Shown: piece by piece, positions 47,588 to 58,435 of the stretch
How the letters are laid out: every line of letters begins with the position of its first letter
How positions within the stretch are numbered: the stretch's first letter is position 1
NCBI RefSeq assembly: GCF_001625215.2
Contig: NC_030384.2
Coordinates: 40,954,390 to 41,018,389 of the forward strand
Direction of reading: 5' to 3'
From: Daucus carota subsp. sativus
Lineage: Eukaryota; Streptophyta; Magnoliopsida; Apiales; Apiaceae
Length of the DNA: 64,000 nucleotides
Notes under the pieces: generated by a model
What the model was told of the DNA's origin: nothing
Databases searched by the model: none
What the model saw: only the letters and a program-made list of their open reading frames with translations
Program-made: the position numbers and the translations under genes

Positions 47588-48469
47588 TAGGGGTGAGCGT
47601 GGTTCGGTTCGGCTCGGTTTTGGGCCGGAACCGCAACCATAACCATAAAACCACGGTTTTTAAAATTGAAAACCGTAACCGCAACCCAACCATCGGTTCG
47701 GTTTCGGTTTGAGATTTCTCGATTCGGTTTAAAATGGTTCGGTTTCGGTTAAAAACCGGGTCATTAGAAAGCTGCATTTTTCGAAACATTGGTTCTGACT
47801 TCTGAGATTTCCTTCACCTGTTCAACAACTCATTGGATGATACGAGACTGTGAGCATTGGATTCAAATTCTTCACAGCTAGAAAGTTAACAATCAACCTC
47901 CTCTGCTCAAGGCTCAAGCATAATTAAAATAACAAAGCAATGTTTAAAATTAGAAAACAATGTTTAATATTAACAATGCATGCTACACCTACTGTAATTA
48001 TATGCAAAAGCTGTAACTGGATTAATTTACATGTATAATAAAATACCTGTAACATCATTACCATAAAACCAAACTTGAATAAGTGGAACAGAACAACAAT
48101 GCATAACTGCAGCACTCAAAAATTAGCAAAGCCATACATATTTATGCCTGCAATAAGAAATTATAAACTCCCGCACAATCAAACATTGCAGGCTAGGCAC
48201 TAGCTATGGAAATTGTAAATAAATAAACAAATGTGATTATACCTCAAGGAAAACAGGAAATATATATAATTTTTTTTATTTAATATACGGTTCGGTTCAG
48301 TTAATTATGGTTCGGTTTTATTTCAAAACCGAAACCGAACCACATGAACGGTTCGGGTTTTCGGTTTTTCGGTTTTAATTTTGGTTCGGTTATATATGGT
48401 TCGGTTAACCTCGGTTTTTATCGGTTTTGGTTCGGTTTCGGTTACATTTCGGTTTTTTGCTCACCCCTA
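47588..48469. mobile_element. hAT-like non-autonomous element, 882 bp, exact 8 bp target duplication
   Basis: Ends TAGGGGTGAGC and GCTCACCCCTA; flanked by ATTAATGG on both sides (47580-47587, 48470-48477). Both subterminal regions are packed with GGTTCGGTT/AACCGAACC-type repeats in inverted sense, typical of transposase-binding subterminal arrays. The unique centre (~47800-48250) is AT-rich and non-coding. Confidence 0.93.
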
Positions 48470-48923
48470 ATTAATGGTACTCCGTTCCATTTCATGTGAG
48501 TCCCCCTTTTATGTTATGTGAGGTTTGATTGACATGTTTTTTAAAAGGGAAAATAGATTTTTTTGCCACTCAACTTATAGCGTTTTTAGAAACTTACCAC
48601 CCAACTAATTTATTTTTTCTTTTAGTCACTAATGTTAGGTTTGGTTTTTTTTCTTTAGCCACTAACTTAGGTTCGAATTTGATTACTAGTATTATGATAT
48701 TTTTTTTTTGTCATTAAACTTATTGCGTCTTTAGAAACTAACCACTCAACTATAATTTTTTTTATTTTACTCACTAGTGTTAGATTCAGCTTTTTTTTTG
48801 TCACTGAAGTTACGTTCGGATTTAATTATTAGCATTACATATTATGTGTAGCATTATTAAAATATAGTGGTAGTTTGTAATATTTTGATAATTTCATATA
48901 TGTTTGTATTTTTATATATAGTA

Positions 48924-49533
48924 CTTTTTATGTCTCCAAGGTCGTTTACCTTGGATGATAAGAATGTTACACGCATTTTATGGCCTTTAAAAGATGTAGT
49001 TCAAATATAATTTTATTTTTTTTCTCGAATGAAAATTCAGCGTTTGAATTTTTACACACAAAAAAAATCACGAAAATAAGTTATGGAACTATGTTTTATA
49101 GAGTGTTCTAAAAATCCCCGATTTAACCGATTAATCCCCTGCAAGATCAGCCGCCGATTCGATTTTTGAAATCCGATCAATCCTTATATATATTTCTTAA
49201 TCAAAGTATATATGATAAATTATTAAAATTAAAATACTATAAAATTTTAAATATGAATAATTATAGAGTTTATGAATATAGTAAATAATATTAGTTACTA
49301 AATAGCTAATATAATAATAACTAAATATTAAATAATATTTTAATATTAAAATAAATCCGATTTTCACTCCGATTAATCCTTCCGATTAATCCCCGATTTT
49401 TGATTAATCCCTGAATCGGTAGCTCAACCGATTAGGTCCGATTCCCGATTTCTGTGACACTGGTTTTATAAGACTCTTAAATACGTGCTAAGCAGTAGAA
49501 AAAACTGTAAACTGATGAGAGAGACGGAGGGAG
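48924..49533. mobile_element. Stowaway-like MITE nested in 48548-50095, itself split by a hAT-like insertion
   Basis: Right end GAGACGGAGGGAG with TA; left end eroded (CTTTTTATGTCTCCAAGGTC) with TA. Removing 49101-49462 plus one GTTTTATA restores the normal family interior ('TTATGGAACTATGTTTTATA' running into 'AGACTCTTAAATACGTGC'). Confidence 0.78.
49101..49462. mobile_element. hAT-like MITE, innermost insertion
   Basis: Flanked by the exact octamer GTTTTATA (49093-49100, 49463-49470). The right end reads ..AATCCCTGAATCGG.. to TGTGACACTG, whose complement CAGTGTCACAGAAATCGGG resembles the left end GAGTGTTCTAAAAATCCCC. 362 bp. Confidence 0.82.
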
Positions 49534-50106
49534 TAATAATAATATAAAATGATGTATTATATATAGAGGACAATCATCGAAAATTAAGTTTTTCTCTCTA
49601 TTTATTTATCTTGAAAATTTTAATAAGACAAAGTTATTAAAATTTTTGAAGATAAATTTAAAAAAGATCTTAGACTGAGCTAGTCGATTGAAATTTTAAT
49701 AGAGAAAGATGATGCGTCATATCACTCAATTACACTTTATCTTATGAGAGGAGGTCAATTGTTTGAAGTCATTAATTTCATATTCATGATTTATTGAATT
49801 TTTGGAATTTAATTACGATTTTTTCTGATTTTAATTTTCATCGGCTCATTTTATATTATTATTGCTATATATAAAGGTATAAACATACGACACATCATCA
49901 AAATATTACATACTATCACTATGTATAAATGATGTTACAAAAAATTATTATAATGCTCGTAATCAAATCCGAACCTAAGTTGGTGGCTAAAAATAAAACC
50001 AAACCTAACATTAGTGACTAAAAGCAAAAATAAATAAGTTGGGTAGTAAGTTTTTAAAAACGCTATAAGTTGAGTGGCAAAAAAATCTATTTTCTTTTTT
50101 TAAAAG

Positions 50107-51235
50107 TTGGATACTTTTTAATTTTAATTAAAATCGTAGTCTATACGAGACACGAACATTTTCTCGCACGGGTGGATAAATGTTGCTCGTCTTGTTACTA
50201 TCCCGCGATACAAATGATACAAGCATGTATTTTATTATTTGAACATACCTTTTAGAGGCCAGTCTTCCAGCCTTCCAGGAGCCACCAATCAGTTATAAAA
50301 GGGAAAAACAGAAGGAAGCAAAGCATGGGAGAAAGATAAAAGTTGTCAATTTATTATGGTAATTCTCATCATCTGCTCTTAATACTCAGGTGGGAGCTCA
50401 CAGATCAGCAATAACCAGGAAGTTGGTTCTCGTACTAAATCGCAATAGTTCCAGTCTTAGTTAAGGTTTAGGATAAATGCCTAAATCGGATGGCATAATT
50501 TTTTATTATCTATTTTGGGTTGGGGATCATTTTTTTTTTTTTTGACAAATGGTTGGGGATCATTTTATTTTGACTATATATAAATCCAGGATATTTAGGG
50601 TCCAAATCTAAATTAATATTTTTCAGTATCTTATTTTTATTTCTAGTGAGGTGGTTTATGATCCATCGAATATGAACGTAATATATTCCATTTATACTAA
50701 ATATTATCTAGCTTCAATTATTCAAATAATTATCGTTTAGTCTAATAAACATAATGCTATAAAAATATAATAATTATAAATTAAACTTATAGTTATATCT
50801 CCTATATGTATATATAATTTATTAAAAACATATGAAGATAATATACATTATCACGGTGAACAATCACATTTTATGAAAATTTAAACTTAAATAAGATATT
50901 AAAATTTCATAAAATGATGCTATTTACTCACGAGTTAAAAATATATTCAGTATAAGTTTGTTTCCGATATGATTCTTTGATCATATTACAAAAAAATAAC
51001 AAGTACATACCAATGCACCAATGCTGAATGCAATTACAACACACAACTATGATTCTCAAGTATAAAAATGTTCAGGAATTTCAAAATATTTGATGAACAA
51101 ATACACCAATTCTCACGGTATATCAATTGTCACTGCACATACATATTGTGAAAGTCTTCAGTTTTTTACAAAACAAAACGATATAAAATTTGATATATCC
51201 TCCTAGTCTCTTTCCCTCTGGAGCAAGTCAACTTG
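50107..51235. other. AT-rich spacer upstream of UGT copy C
   Basis: No gene or clear repeat seen. The last ~50 bp (C/T-rich, TCCTCCTAGTCTCTTTCCCT) are the probable leader of copy C. Confidence 0.5.
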
Positions 51236-52657
51236 ATGGCAATCTCAGAAGCCGGAGCACATATCCTGATCATCCCTTACCCCGCGCAGGGGCACATGAT
51301 CCCCCTCTTAGACCTCACTCGCCAACTCGCTCTCCGTAACTTAACCATCACCATTCTTGTCACCCCCAAGAACCTCCACTATCTCAACCAACTCCTCATC
51401 AAACACCCATCTATTCAGCCTCTCGTCTTGCCTTTTCCAGCTATGGCTGCTCTTCCTCCTGCTGGAGTCGAAAACGTTCGTGATCTTCCTCCCGGTAGCT
51501 TCCGTTTGTTCACCATGGTGTTGGCTGATCTCTATGATCCCATAGTCAAATGGTTTCAGAGCCATTCATCTCCGCCTGTAGCTGTTGTTTCTGATATATT
51601 TCTTGGCTGGACTAACCGGCTCGCCAATGAGTTGAAGATTCCGCGCTATGTTTTTTCGCCATCCGGTGCTCTGGCTTTGTCAGTCGTTTATAATCTCTGG
51701 AATAATATGCCAAGAAGAAATGATCCAACTGATAAGAATGAGGTGATTGAGTTTTGTGATATTCCCAATTGCCCATCTTTCCCCTGGTGGAAGATATCGC
51801 CTGTTTTTCGCAGTTACGTGGCAGGGGACCCGCAGTATGAAGTTTTTAAGGATTCGTTTCGAGAGGATATAGCGAGCTGGGGACTTGTGATCAATTCGTT
51901 CACCGAGTTGGAACGAATTTATTTGGACTATCTTAAAGAATTTCTGGGTCATGATCGGGTGTGGGCGGTTGGACCATTACTCCCTCCAAGAGAAGAACAA
52001 GTTAAGCGAGGTGGATTCAGCGGAAATTTAGCCAATGAGATCGAATTATGGCTTGATCAATTTGAAGCTGGCACGGTTGTGTATGTTTGTTTTGGAAGTC
52101 AAGTTGTGTTGAGCAATAAGCAAATGGAAATGCTAGCATTGGGATTAGAGAAGAGCGCGGTGAGGTTCCTTTGGTCATATAAGGCCCCAACCGAGGAAGA
52201 TGTATTAGAAAATTATGGTGTGATGCCGTTGAGGTTCAAAGATGGTGTAGGCGAGAGACGGCTCATTGTGAAGGGGTGGGTTCCGCAGGTGTCAATACTA
52301 AGCCACCAAGCCATAGCGGCGTTCTTGACTCATTGTGGGTGGAATTCAGTGTTGGAGTCCATCGCAGCTGGAGTGCCAATGCTGACTTGGCCAATGGGGG
52401 CTGATCAGTTTGCAAATGCAGACTTGGTGGATGAGCTCAAATTGGGAACTAGACTGTGTGAGGGGGAGGAAATGGTTCCTGATCCGGACGAGTTGGCTCG
52501 TGTGGTGGCTCAATCCGTGACTGATTCAAGAGGGGGTAAAGGGGTCAGGGCTGAGGAGCTGAGCAAGGCATCAGTTGATAGTATAGCACAAGGTGGAAGT
52601 TCTTGTAAAGCCTTGAATTGTTTAGTTGATTTCCTGTCGAGACGGGAAACATCTTAA
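51236..52657 (+). CDS. UGT89: UDP-glycosyltransferase, UGT89-type (copy C)
   Basis: Intronless, 473 aa. The most divergent full-length copy. Catalytic His20 and Asp (AVVSDIFLGW, ~residue 120) are kept. The PSPG box (residues 348-391) has WVPQ in place of WAPQ and AIAAFLTHCGWNS where others have AVGAFLTHCGWNS, but retains Trp22 and the terminal DQ. Linker PPREEQVKRGG groups it with the copy at 45854. The donor-side loop KAPTEEDVLENYGVMP differs from the KEPTKGH.VGEYGMIP of its neighbours, so acceptor range may differ. The relic at 53732 derives from a close relative of this gene (shared GTCAACTTGATG start and AATTGTTTAGTTGATTTC end). Confidence 0.95.
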   Translation: MAISEAGAHILIIPYPAQGHMIPLLDLTRQLALRNLTITILVTPKNLHYLNQLLIKHPSIQPLVLPFPAMAALPPAGVENVRDLPPGSFRLFTMVLADLYDPIVKWFQSHSSPPVAVVSDIFLGWTNRLANELKIPRYVFSPSGALALSVVYNLWNNMPRRNDPTDKNEVIEFCDIPNCPSFPWWKISPVFRSYVAGDPQYEVFKDSFREDIASWGLVINSFTELERIYLDYLKEFLGHDRVWAVGPLLPPREEQVKRGGFSGNLANEIELWLDQFEAGTVVYVCFGSQVVLSNKQMEMLALGLEKSAVRFLWSYKAPTEEDVLENYGVMPLRFKDGVGERRLIVKGWVPQVSILSHQAIAAFLTHCGWNSVLESIAAGVPMLTWPMGADQFANADLVDELKLGTRLCEGEEMVPDPDELARVVAQSVTDSRGGKGVRAEELSKASVDSIAQGGSSCKALNCLVDFLSRRETS

Positions 52658-52945
52658 CTTTTTGTTAATTATAAGGAATACAAGTTTCTTTTCATTTCTT
52701 TTATCGCGTGTAACGCATGTTATTGATGTTATGTTTTTGTACTTGTCTGTAAAATTGTCAATTGAACTAAGTTTACACATTAGAAATGAAAATTAGCAGG
52801 TTTCAAAAAAAAAAATGAAAATTAGCAGTACAAAATTTGAGAACATAATGACACTTAAATATCTGTAATTGACTTAACTAGTTAACTGCAATGCTCCTGT
52901 TAGTGTTTCTAACTTTCTACGAATGAAGTTGGATCCTAGATATTG

Positions 52946-53163
52946 GGGCCGTTTGGGTTAGCTTAAAAGAAGTGACTTCTTGCTTATAGTAAAGAAGTGG
53001 AGTAGAAGTGAGAAGTAAATAAGTTAATAAAGTGTTTGGAAAAGAAAAAGAGAGAGAAGCTAGCATTCTCAGCTTCTTAAAAGTGCTTCAACTTCTTTAC
53101 ACAAACGGGTCAAGAGAAGCAGAAGCCAGAAGCAGCTTCTGCTTCTCTTGGCCAAACAGGCCC
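52946..53163. mobile_element. hAT-like MITE, 218 bp
   Basis: GGGCCGTTTGGGTTAGCTT at the left and CTTGGCCAAACAGGCCC at the right are inverted; the interior has paired AGAAGC/GCTTCT motifs. No clear octamer duplication. Confidence 0.75.
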
Positions 53164-53731
53164 ATTGTCTGATAAGCTTCTTTTTTCTTTCTTTTTTTCA
53201 AACTTGTTCTTTTTCTTTGTGTTCTTCCTTCTCTTTCTTCGCAGTTCTAAATTGAATTTCTTCTCGATAGAAATTACTCATAAATTATAAATTACTTTAA
53301 TTATTATCATTATTTTATTTTTAATAACTTATAAATCATTAAAAAATTAAAATTACTCAAATTGATATTTTATTTTTCAAATTTTTGATATTAAATAATG
53401 TTAAATCACAAGTCTTAATTTTAAACTCAGCCTAGTGAGTCCAAGATCATTTACAAAGATGCGTATTGCGGTCTTAATTTATTTGTCTTGTTTGATTTTT
53501 TGTGCTCAAATTAGCCAAACTTTGACCGATAATTAGTAATTATTCTTACAAGATGAAAATCGAAAAAATAGATTTTAAAGTGGAATAGAAGTAGATTTTA
53601 ATAATGTATATTTTCCATAATTTTTTTTAAATTGTTATATATATAAATTTTAATTAAAGTTTAGTCAATCTAACATTAAAAAATATAAATAAACTGGGAC
53701 AGAGGAGTATTGCGAAGTCGTCTACGAGAGT
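53164..53731. other. AT-rich spacer with a decayed Stowaway-like right end
   Basis: GGGACAGAGGAGTA near 53697-53710 looks like an eroded Stowaway terminus; the partner end is unclear. No gene. Confidence 0.4.
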
Positions 53732-53911
53732 GTCAACTTGATGAGAATCTCGGATTCAGGAGCACGTGTCCTGCGCTTATCCCGCGCAGGGGCACATGAT
53801 CTGCCTGTTAGACCTCACTCGCCAACTCGCTCTTCGGAAACTCCCCTGTCTGAATCGGAGAGCCTCGAATTGTTTAGTTGATTTCTTGTCGACACAAGAA
53901 ACGTCTTTGTT
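53732..53911 (+). pseudogene. UGT89 deletion relic: gene start fused to gene end
   Basis: 53732-53840 matches the first ~100 bp of copy C including the ATG context (GTCAACTTGATG), the 'CCCGCGCAGGGGCACATGAT' block and 'GACCTCACTCGCCAACTCGC'. After a short junction, 53861-53911 matches the last ~50 bp (AATTGTTTAGTTGATTTC.TGTCGA). Roughly 1.3 kb of coding sequence between is missing, and the remaining 5' part is frameshifted. The 3' flank also continues in homology to about 54060. Confidence 0.93.
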
Positions 53912-54060
53912 GCAATCAAAGCTGCATAGTTGAATCGTAAGGAAATACAGTTTTGCGTGACGTATGTTTTTGATGCCTTGTGTTTGTGATAACGCCGACG
54001 GTGTCATTTTCTAGAATTTTGTTGTTTTCTGCGACTTCTGCTTGAATTGTTTCAGTCGTG

Positions 54061-55466
54061 TGAAGTGAAGATAATCATAACATATTCAGAGAAGTTTAAC
54101 CATCCCAAAATTAATTAAATACATAATATAAATAAAAATTATTAGAATCATGTAGAAAAAATTCGACTCACATGAAAAACTGTTGTCGTGGACAATTTGA
54201 ACCAACTTTTGTAAACTTGTATAAATCATCTATTATTATATTATAATAGAATATTTTGTTTTATAATAATTTGAAAAAATAATAACATATTATTTTTAAA
54301 TATAGTCAATTGGCATTTTTATTGAAATAAAATATTTTACAGGTCAGCAAATTTATACAATTTCATATATTTTCAATTTAGCCAACCAATATCTTTATAG
54401 ATTATTCACTATGACACTAAATATTTAAGATGCAATATTTTCTATTTCACAAATAAAAATATTTGGAGTTCGATTATTAGCTATTCTTATTTTGATACTT
54501 AAAATATGATTACAAAAATCCTTAATTTAATTAACTAATTACCGGACTAATCATTATAAGATGTTTAATTGATTCGAGTTTTAAGATCTAGGTAATCGCT
54601 ATATATATTTTCCGAATTAGGATCTAATAATTCAAATAATATTATTGTATCATAATATATATGAGGTGAAAGCTCTTTATCTCATTTTTTTAGTTGTGTC
54701 TCCTAAATTATCCATTCTCATGTCCAGATTGATACGTTGTATGCGCATTTGGCACATGTGATTATCAATATACTCATAAACAAAATGCGTATAGCCACTT
54801 TCTAGATATTGTTTTTAAATTTATTTTCTGTACACGCATTAACAAGATGCGAGGCACTATAAACGCATAATAAGAATGCGTATATTGAATGCTTTCTTGA
54901 TTGATTATTTTTTTTTTTGATAGAAATTGTTTATGTACACACGAGACATGAAACTTTGTAGATTTGTATAATTTATTGATGCTGACTATTCCTTGTATTT
55001 TGAAATATATGTCGTTTGATTTGTTGACACAGTCACACATATTTGTAAATCTATTGAGTGTATAGTTAAAATCATTATTTGTAATTTTTTTCTAAATAAA
55101 AATATATGAATAATATTATAATTTAAAAAAATTAAAAAAAAATTATAATTTTAATTCAACGATTAAACGACTTAGAAATGTGTGTCAAAATGTTAAGCGA
55201 TTTATATTTTAAAAACATGAAGAGTATAATTCAAGAGAAGAGATGAACGCTTGCGTGTTAGGTAGAGATGGACTCGGGGAGGAATTTAATTTGAAGCGGA
55301 GTACAAGATGGTGATTAAAAGCAAGGTATAGGCAGGTTATCTTGAAATGATATACGCATTCAATGCATGCGTGTATAGTTGGATAGATTGGACATCGATC
55401 CCGACAAATTGTATTTTAGGCAAGTAACTGTGTATTTTATGTTAATACGGGCATTCTCTCTATATA
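54061..55466. other. AT-rich spacer
   Basis: Contains scattered 'ATGCGTAT' and 'ACGCAT' motifs in both senses (54735-54900, 55350-55375) that may mark the ends of an eroded element, and a Stowaway-type interior remnant at ~55025-55225. No gene seen. Confidence 0.4.
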
Positions 55467-55788
55467 CAGGACGGATCTAGAAATCTAGTTAAGCGGGGGC
55501 AAAAAAACACACAAAAAATAAAAGCTCTTGTTAGAGAGAAATTTTCACTAAACCAAGTGTAGTTTGAGTTAATTTATTAGATAAATATATAAGTTTACGA
55601 TAAGAAATACGCAATATATCAAGGAGAACTACTCGGATTTGAACCCACAATCAACTGAGTATGAACAGAATGCATTGATCATGGGGTCATTAGAGGTAAA
55701 AGCATAATATAAAAATATAAAGTATATTATAATTTTGAAAGCAGTGGGGGCAACTGCCCCCAAAACCTATCATGTACATCCGTCCCTG
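55467..55788. mobile_element. hAT-like MITE, 322 bp, exact 8 bp target duplication
   Basis: CAGGACGGATCTAGA at the left, TACATCCGTCCCTG at the right; TCTATATA flanks both sides (55459-55466, 55789-55796). Confidence 0.92.
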
Positions 55789-55984
55789 TCTATATATGAT
55801 TGCATTCAAAATATATATAATTTATGTTAATATTCTTAAAAATATTTTAATTATTTTTAAATATGTGTCTTTATTATTTATTAATAAATTCGATTCCTCT
55901 TTGTAACACCACGTTCAAGGTAAGCTTTCAGCCTTCTTTATAAAGTCTATAATTACCGGGAACTAGTGAACTACTACTGCTGTC

Positions 55985-56095
55985 GTCTGCTGTACAAGTT
56001 TCTTTTTGCGTAACGTATGTTATTGATCCTTATTTGTGCTTGTCGGCGTCCATTTTTTGAACTGTGTTGTTTTGTGCGACTTCTTTACAGCTGTG
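55985..56095 (+). pseudogene. Orphan 3'-flank of a lost UGT89 copy
   Basis: ACAAGTTTCTTTTTGCGTAA, CGTATGTTATTGAT, TTTGTGCTTGTC and TGTTGTTTTGTGCGACTTCT match in order the 3' flanks of the relic at 53932-54045 and, more weakly, of copy C (52680-52760). No coding part remains upstream. Confidence 0.65.
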
Positions 56096-56181
56096 CGGCA
56101 GTCCGAACTTTTTAAATAATTCACAGCCTAAAAAACCATGACATCACATTTTTTCAAGCTGGGAATTTAGAGTTTGATTAA

Positions 56182-56547
56182 GGTACTGTTTGGGGTTGCT
56201 GTTGCAGACAGCAACAGCAGCTTTTTGCTGAAAAGCAAGTGAAAAACTGTTTGGTAAATCTAAAAGCAGCTTTTCCGAACTGCAGCTTTTAGCTCAAAAG
56301 CTGCTGTTAGAAAAAGCAGGTCCTCCCATGCTTTTGGAAAAAGCTGCTTTTCAGCTTTTGCAGAATGCTGTTATAGATTTCATTATAAAACCTCACCAAA
56401 AACATTATTTTTTTTTATTATTATAACTCAAAATAAGTAAATATCAAAAAATTACCAAACAGTTATCTGAAATCTACAACAGCACTTATTTTACCAGCAC
56501 TTTTTCTGACAACACAGCAATTTTTAACAGCACTGCCAAACAGACCC
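56182..56547. mobile_element. hAT-like MITE rich in AGCTTTT/AAAAGCT pairs
   Basis: GTACTGTTTGGGGTTGCTGT at the left and ACAGCACTGCCAAACAGACC at the right are inverted; the interior repeats GCAGCTTTT in both senses. Confidence 0.75.
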
Positions 56548-57016
56548 TAAGAGCTGTTTTTACCGACACTTGCAAACATCATCAGAAAAATTATCAATAT
56601 AATTGATTAAGTACTTGACTACTCGTTACAAAATATTTTATCAATTCAAATTATATAAATTGAATCAATCTCTTTGAAACTAATACAATAATTCAAAATT
56701 TTAATAATAATATATATTTAATATTTTATTAATATTCTAATTAATCTCTTGTCTTTGTTTACCCCAATTAAATCCGAAGCACAATTTTTATGAACACACC
56801 ATAAAACAAGTCAGTCATGAGCCCGAAGTCTATCATAGCTGAAAGTATGCCGTCATTGGATACATCATTCTGTACATTTAGTATCTTTTATCTCATTTAT
56901 TCTTGGGAACCACATACCTTCTCTACCACAGAAGTACTGTATATGATTGCTGGAATTTAGCAAAATAGAAAGTGAAAGAAATAATCTCAGAAGTCTCTTT
57001 GCTCTGCAACTGCATT

Positions 57017-58435
57017 ATGGCAATCTCAGAACATGGTGGTGGTGGTGCACACATCCTTGTATTCCCTTATCCTGCACAGGGTCACATGATTCCCCTCTTA
57101 GACCTCACTCACCACCTCGCTCTCCGCAACTTAACCATCACCATTCTTGTCACCCCCAAGAATCTCCATTTTCTCAAACCACTCCTCATCAAACACCCCT
57201 CCATTCAGCCCCTGGTTTTGCCTTTTCCGCCCACTGATTCCATTCCTGATGGCGTCGAAAACGTCCGTGACCTCCCCAGCGGTGGCTTTATGTATATGAT
57301 GGGGGCTCTGGTTCATCTTTACGATCCCATTGTTGACTGGTTTCGAAACCATCCCTCCCCGCCTGTGGCTATTGTGTCTGACATGTTTCTTGGCTGGACC
57401 AATCGGCTTGCTGGAGAGCTGAAGATATCGCGGTATGTTTTTTCGCCGTCTGGGGTTATGGCCTTGTCGGTTATTTATAATTTATGGCGGCATATCCCGA
57501 AGAGAAATGATCCAAGGGATGAAAATGAAGTGATTGAATTCAGGGATATCCCGAACTATCCATCTTACGAGTGGTGGAAGCTATCACCGTTGTTTAGGAG
57601 TTATGTGGAAGGGGGTCCACACTCCGAGGTCTTACTAGCTTCGAATGTAGGAAATATAGAAAGTTTTGGACTTATTATCAACTCATTTACGGAGCTAGAG
57701 CGAGGTTATTTGGATTACATGAAAAAGTTTTTGGGTCATGATCGGGTGTGGGCGGTTGGACCTTTGCTCCCTTCAGAAGAAGAACGAGTTGGAAGAGGCG
57801 GAGCTAATGAGATTTTGGCTGGAGAGATCAAATCATGGTTCGATCAATTTGAAGATGCCACGGTTGTGTATGTCTGTTTTGGGAGTCAAGCTGTGTTGAC
57901 AAATAAACAAATGGAAATGCTAGCACTGGGATTGGAGAAGAGTGGTGCCCGGTTTCTCTGGTCTTGCAAAGAGCCTACCAAGGGACACAAGGTAGGAGAA
58001 TATGGCATCATTCCTTCAGGGTTCGAAGCCCGCGTTTCTGGCAGGGGACTTATTGTGAGAGGCTGGGCACCTCAGGTTGCGATATTGAGTCACCCTGCCG
58101 TGGGCGCTTTTCTAACTCACTGTGGCTGGAATTCGGTGCTGGAGTCGATTGCAGCAGGAGTGCCAATGCTGACATGGCCAATGGGGGCTGATCAGTTTGC
58201 AAATGCGGACTTGTTGGACGAGCTTAAGGTGGGAAGCAGAGTGTGCGAGGGAGAAAGAACAGTTCCTGATTCGAACAAGTTGGCTCGATTGGTGGCCAGC
58301 TCTGTGAGTGATGAAAACGGAGCTCCAATAGCAAGGGCCAAGGTGTTGAGTAAAGCAGCACAAGAGAGTATAGGAAAAGTTGGAAGTTCTTACAAAGCTC
58401 TTGATAATTTAGGGGATCATTTCTCAAAGCCCTAA
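57017..58435 (+). CDS. UGT89: UDP-glycosyltransferase, UGT89-type (copy D)
   Basis: Intronless, 472 aa from the ATG of MAISEHGGGG; the frame is open 15 codons further upstream but without ATG. A GGGG insertion lengthens the N-terminus by about three residues, placing the catalytic His near residue 23 and its Asp near 122. The PSPG box (residues 350-393) is fully canonical. Linker PSEEERVGRGG and long identical runs (ALGLEKSGARFLWSCKEPTK) make it a close relative of copies A and E. The C-terminus ends LGDHFSKP. The last ~150 codons are almost the same as copy A at protein level, which would suit recent duplication or gene conversion. Confidence 0.95.
   Translation: MAISEHGGGGAHILVFPYPAQGHMIPLLDLTHHLALRNLTITILVTPKNLHFLKPLLIKHPSIQPLVLPFPPTDSIPDGVENVRDLPSGGFMYMMGALVHLYDPIVDWFRNHPSPPVAIVSDMFLGWTNRLAGELKISRYVFSPSGVMALSVIYNLWRHIPKRNDPRDENEVIEFRDIPNYPSYEWWKLSPLFRSYVEGGPHSEVLLASNVGNIESFGLIINSFTELERGYLDYMKKFLGHDRVWAVGPLLPSEEERVGRGGANEILAGEIKSWFDQFEDATVVYVCFGSQAVLTNKQMEMLALGLEKSGARFLWSCKEPTKGHKVGEYGIIPSGFEARVSGRGLIVRGWAPQVAILSHPAVGAFLTHCGWNSVLESIAAGVPMLTWPMGADQFANADLLDELKVGSRVCEGERTVPDSNKLARLVASSVSDENGAPIARAKVLSKAAQESIGKVGSSYKALDNLGDHFSKP

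Larger units (their letters stand above)
48548..50095. mobile_element. Mutator-like element with long terminal repeats carrying two nested insertions
   Basis: Left arm (GAAAATAGATTTTTTTGCCAC, then ACTCAACTTATAGCGTTTTT) is repeated inverted at the right end over ~130 bp. TTTTTTAAAAG lies at both outer edges (48537-48547, 50096-50106), a 9-11 bp duplication. A second, diverged tandem copy of the arm is present at ~48711-48840. The interior is broken by a Stowaway-like MITE (48924-49533). Confidence 0.82.

Noticed and set aside
56972-57016. Longer N-terminus for UGT copy D
   Set aside because: The upstream in-frame extension starts with GTG, and the paralogs all begin at the MAIS ATG.
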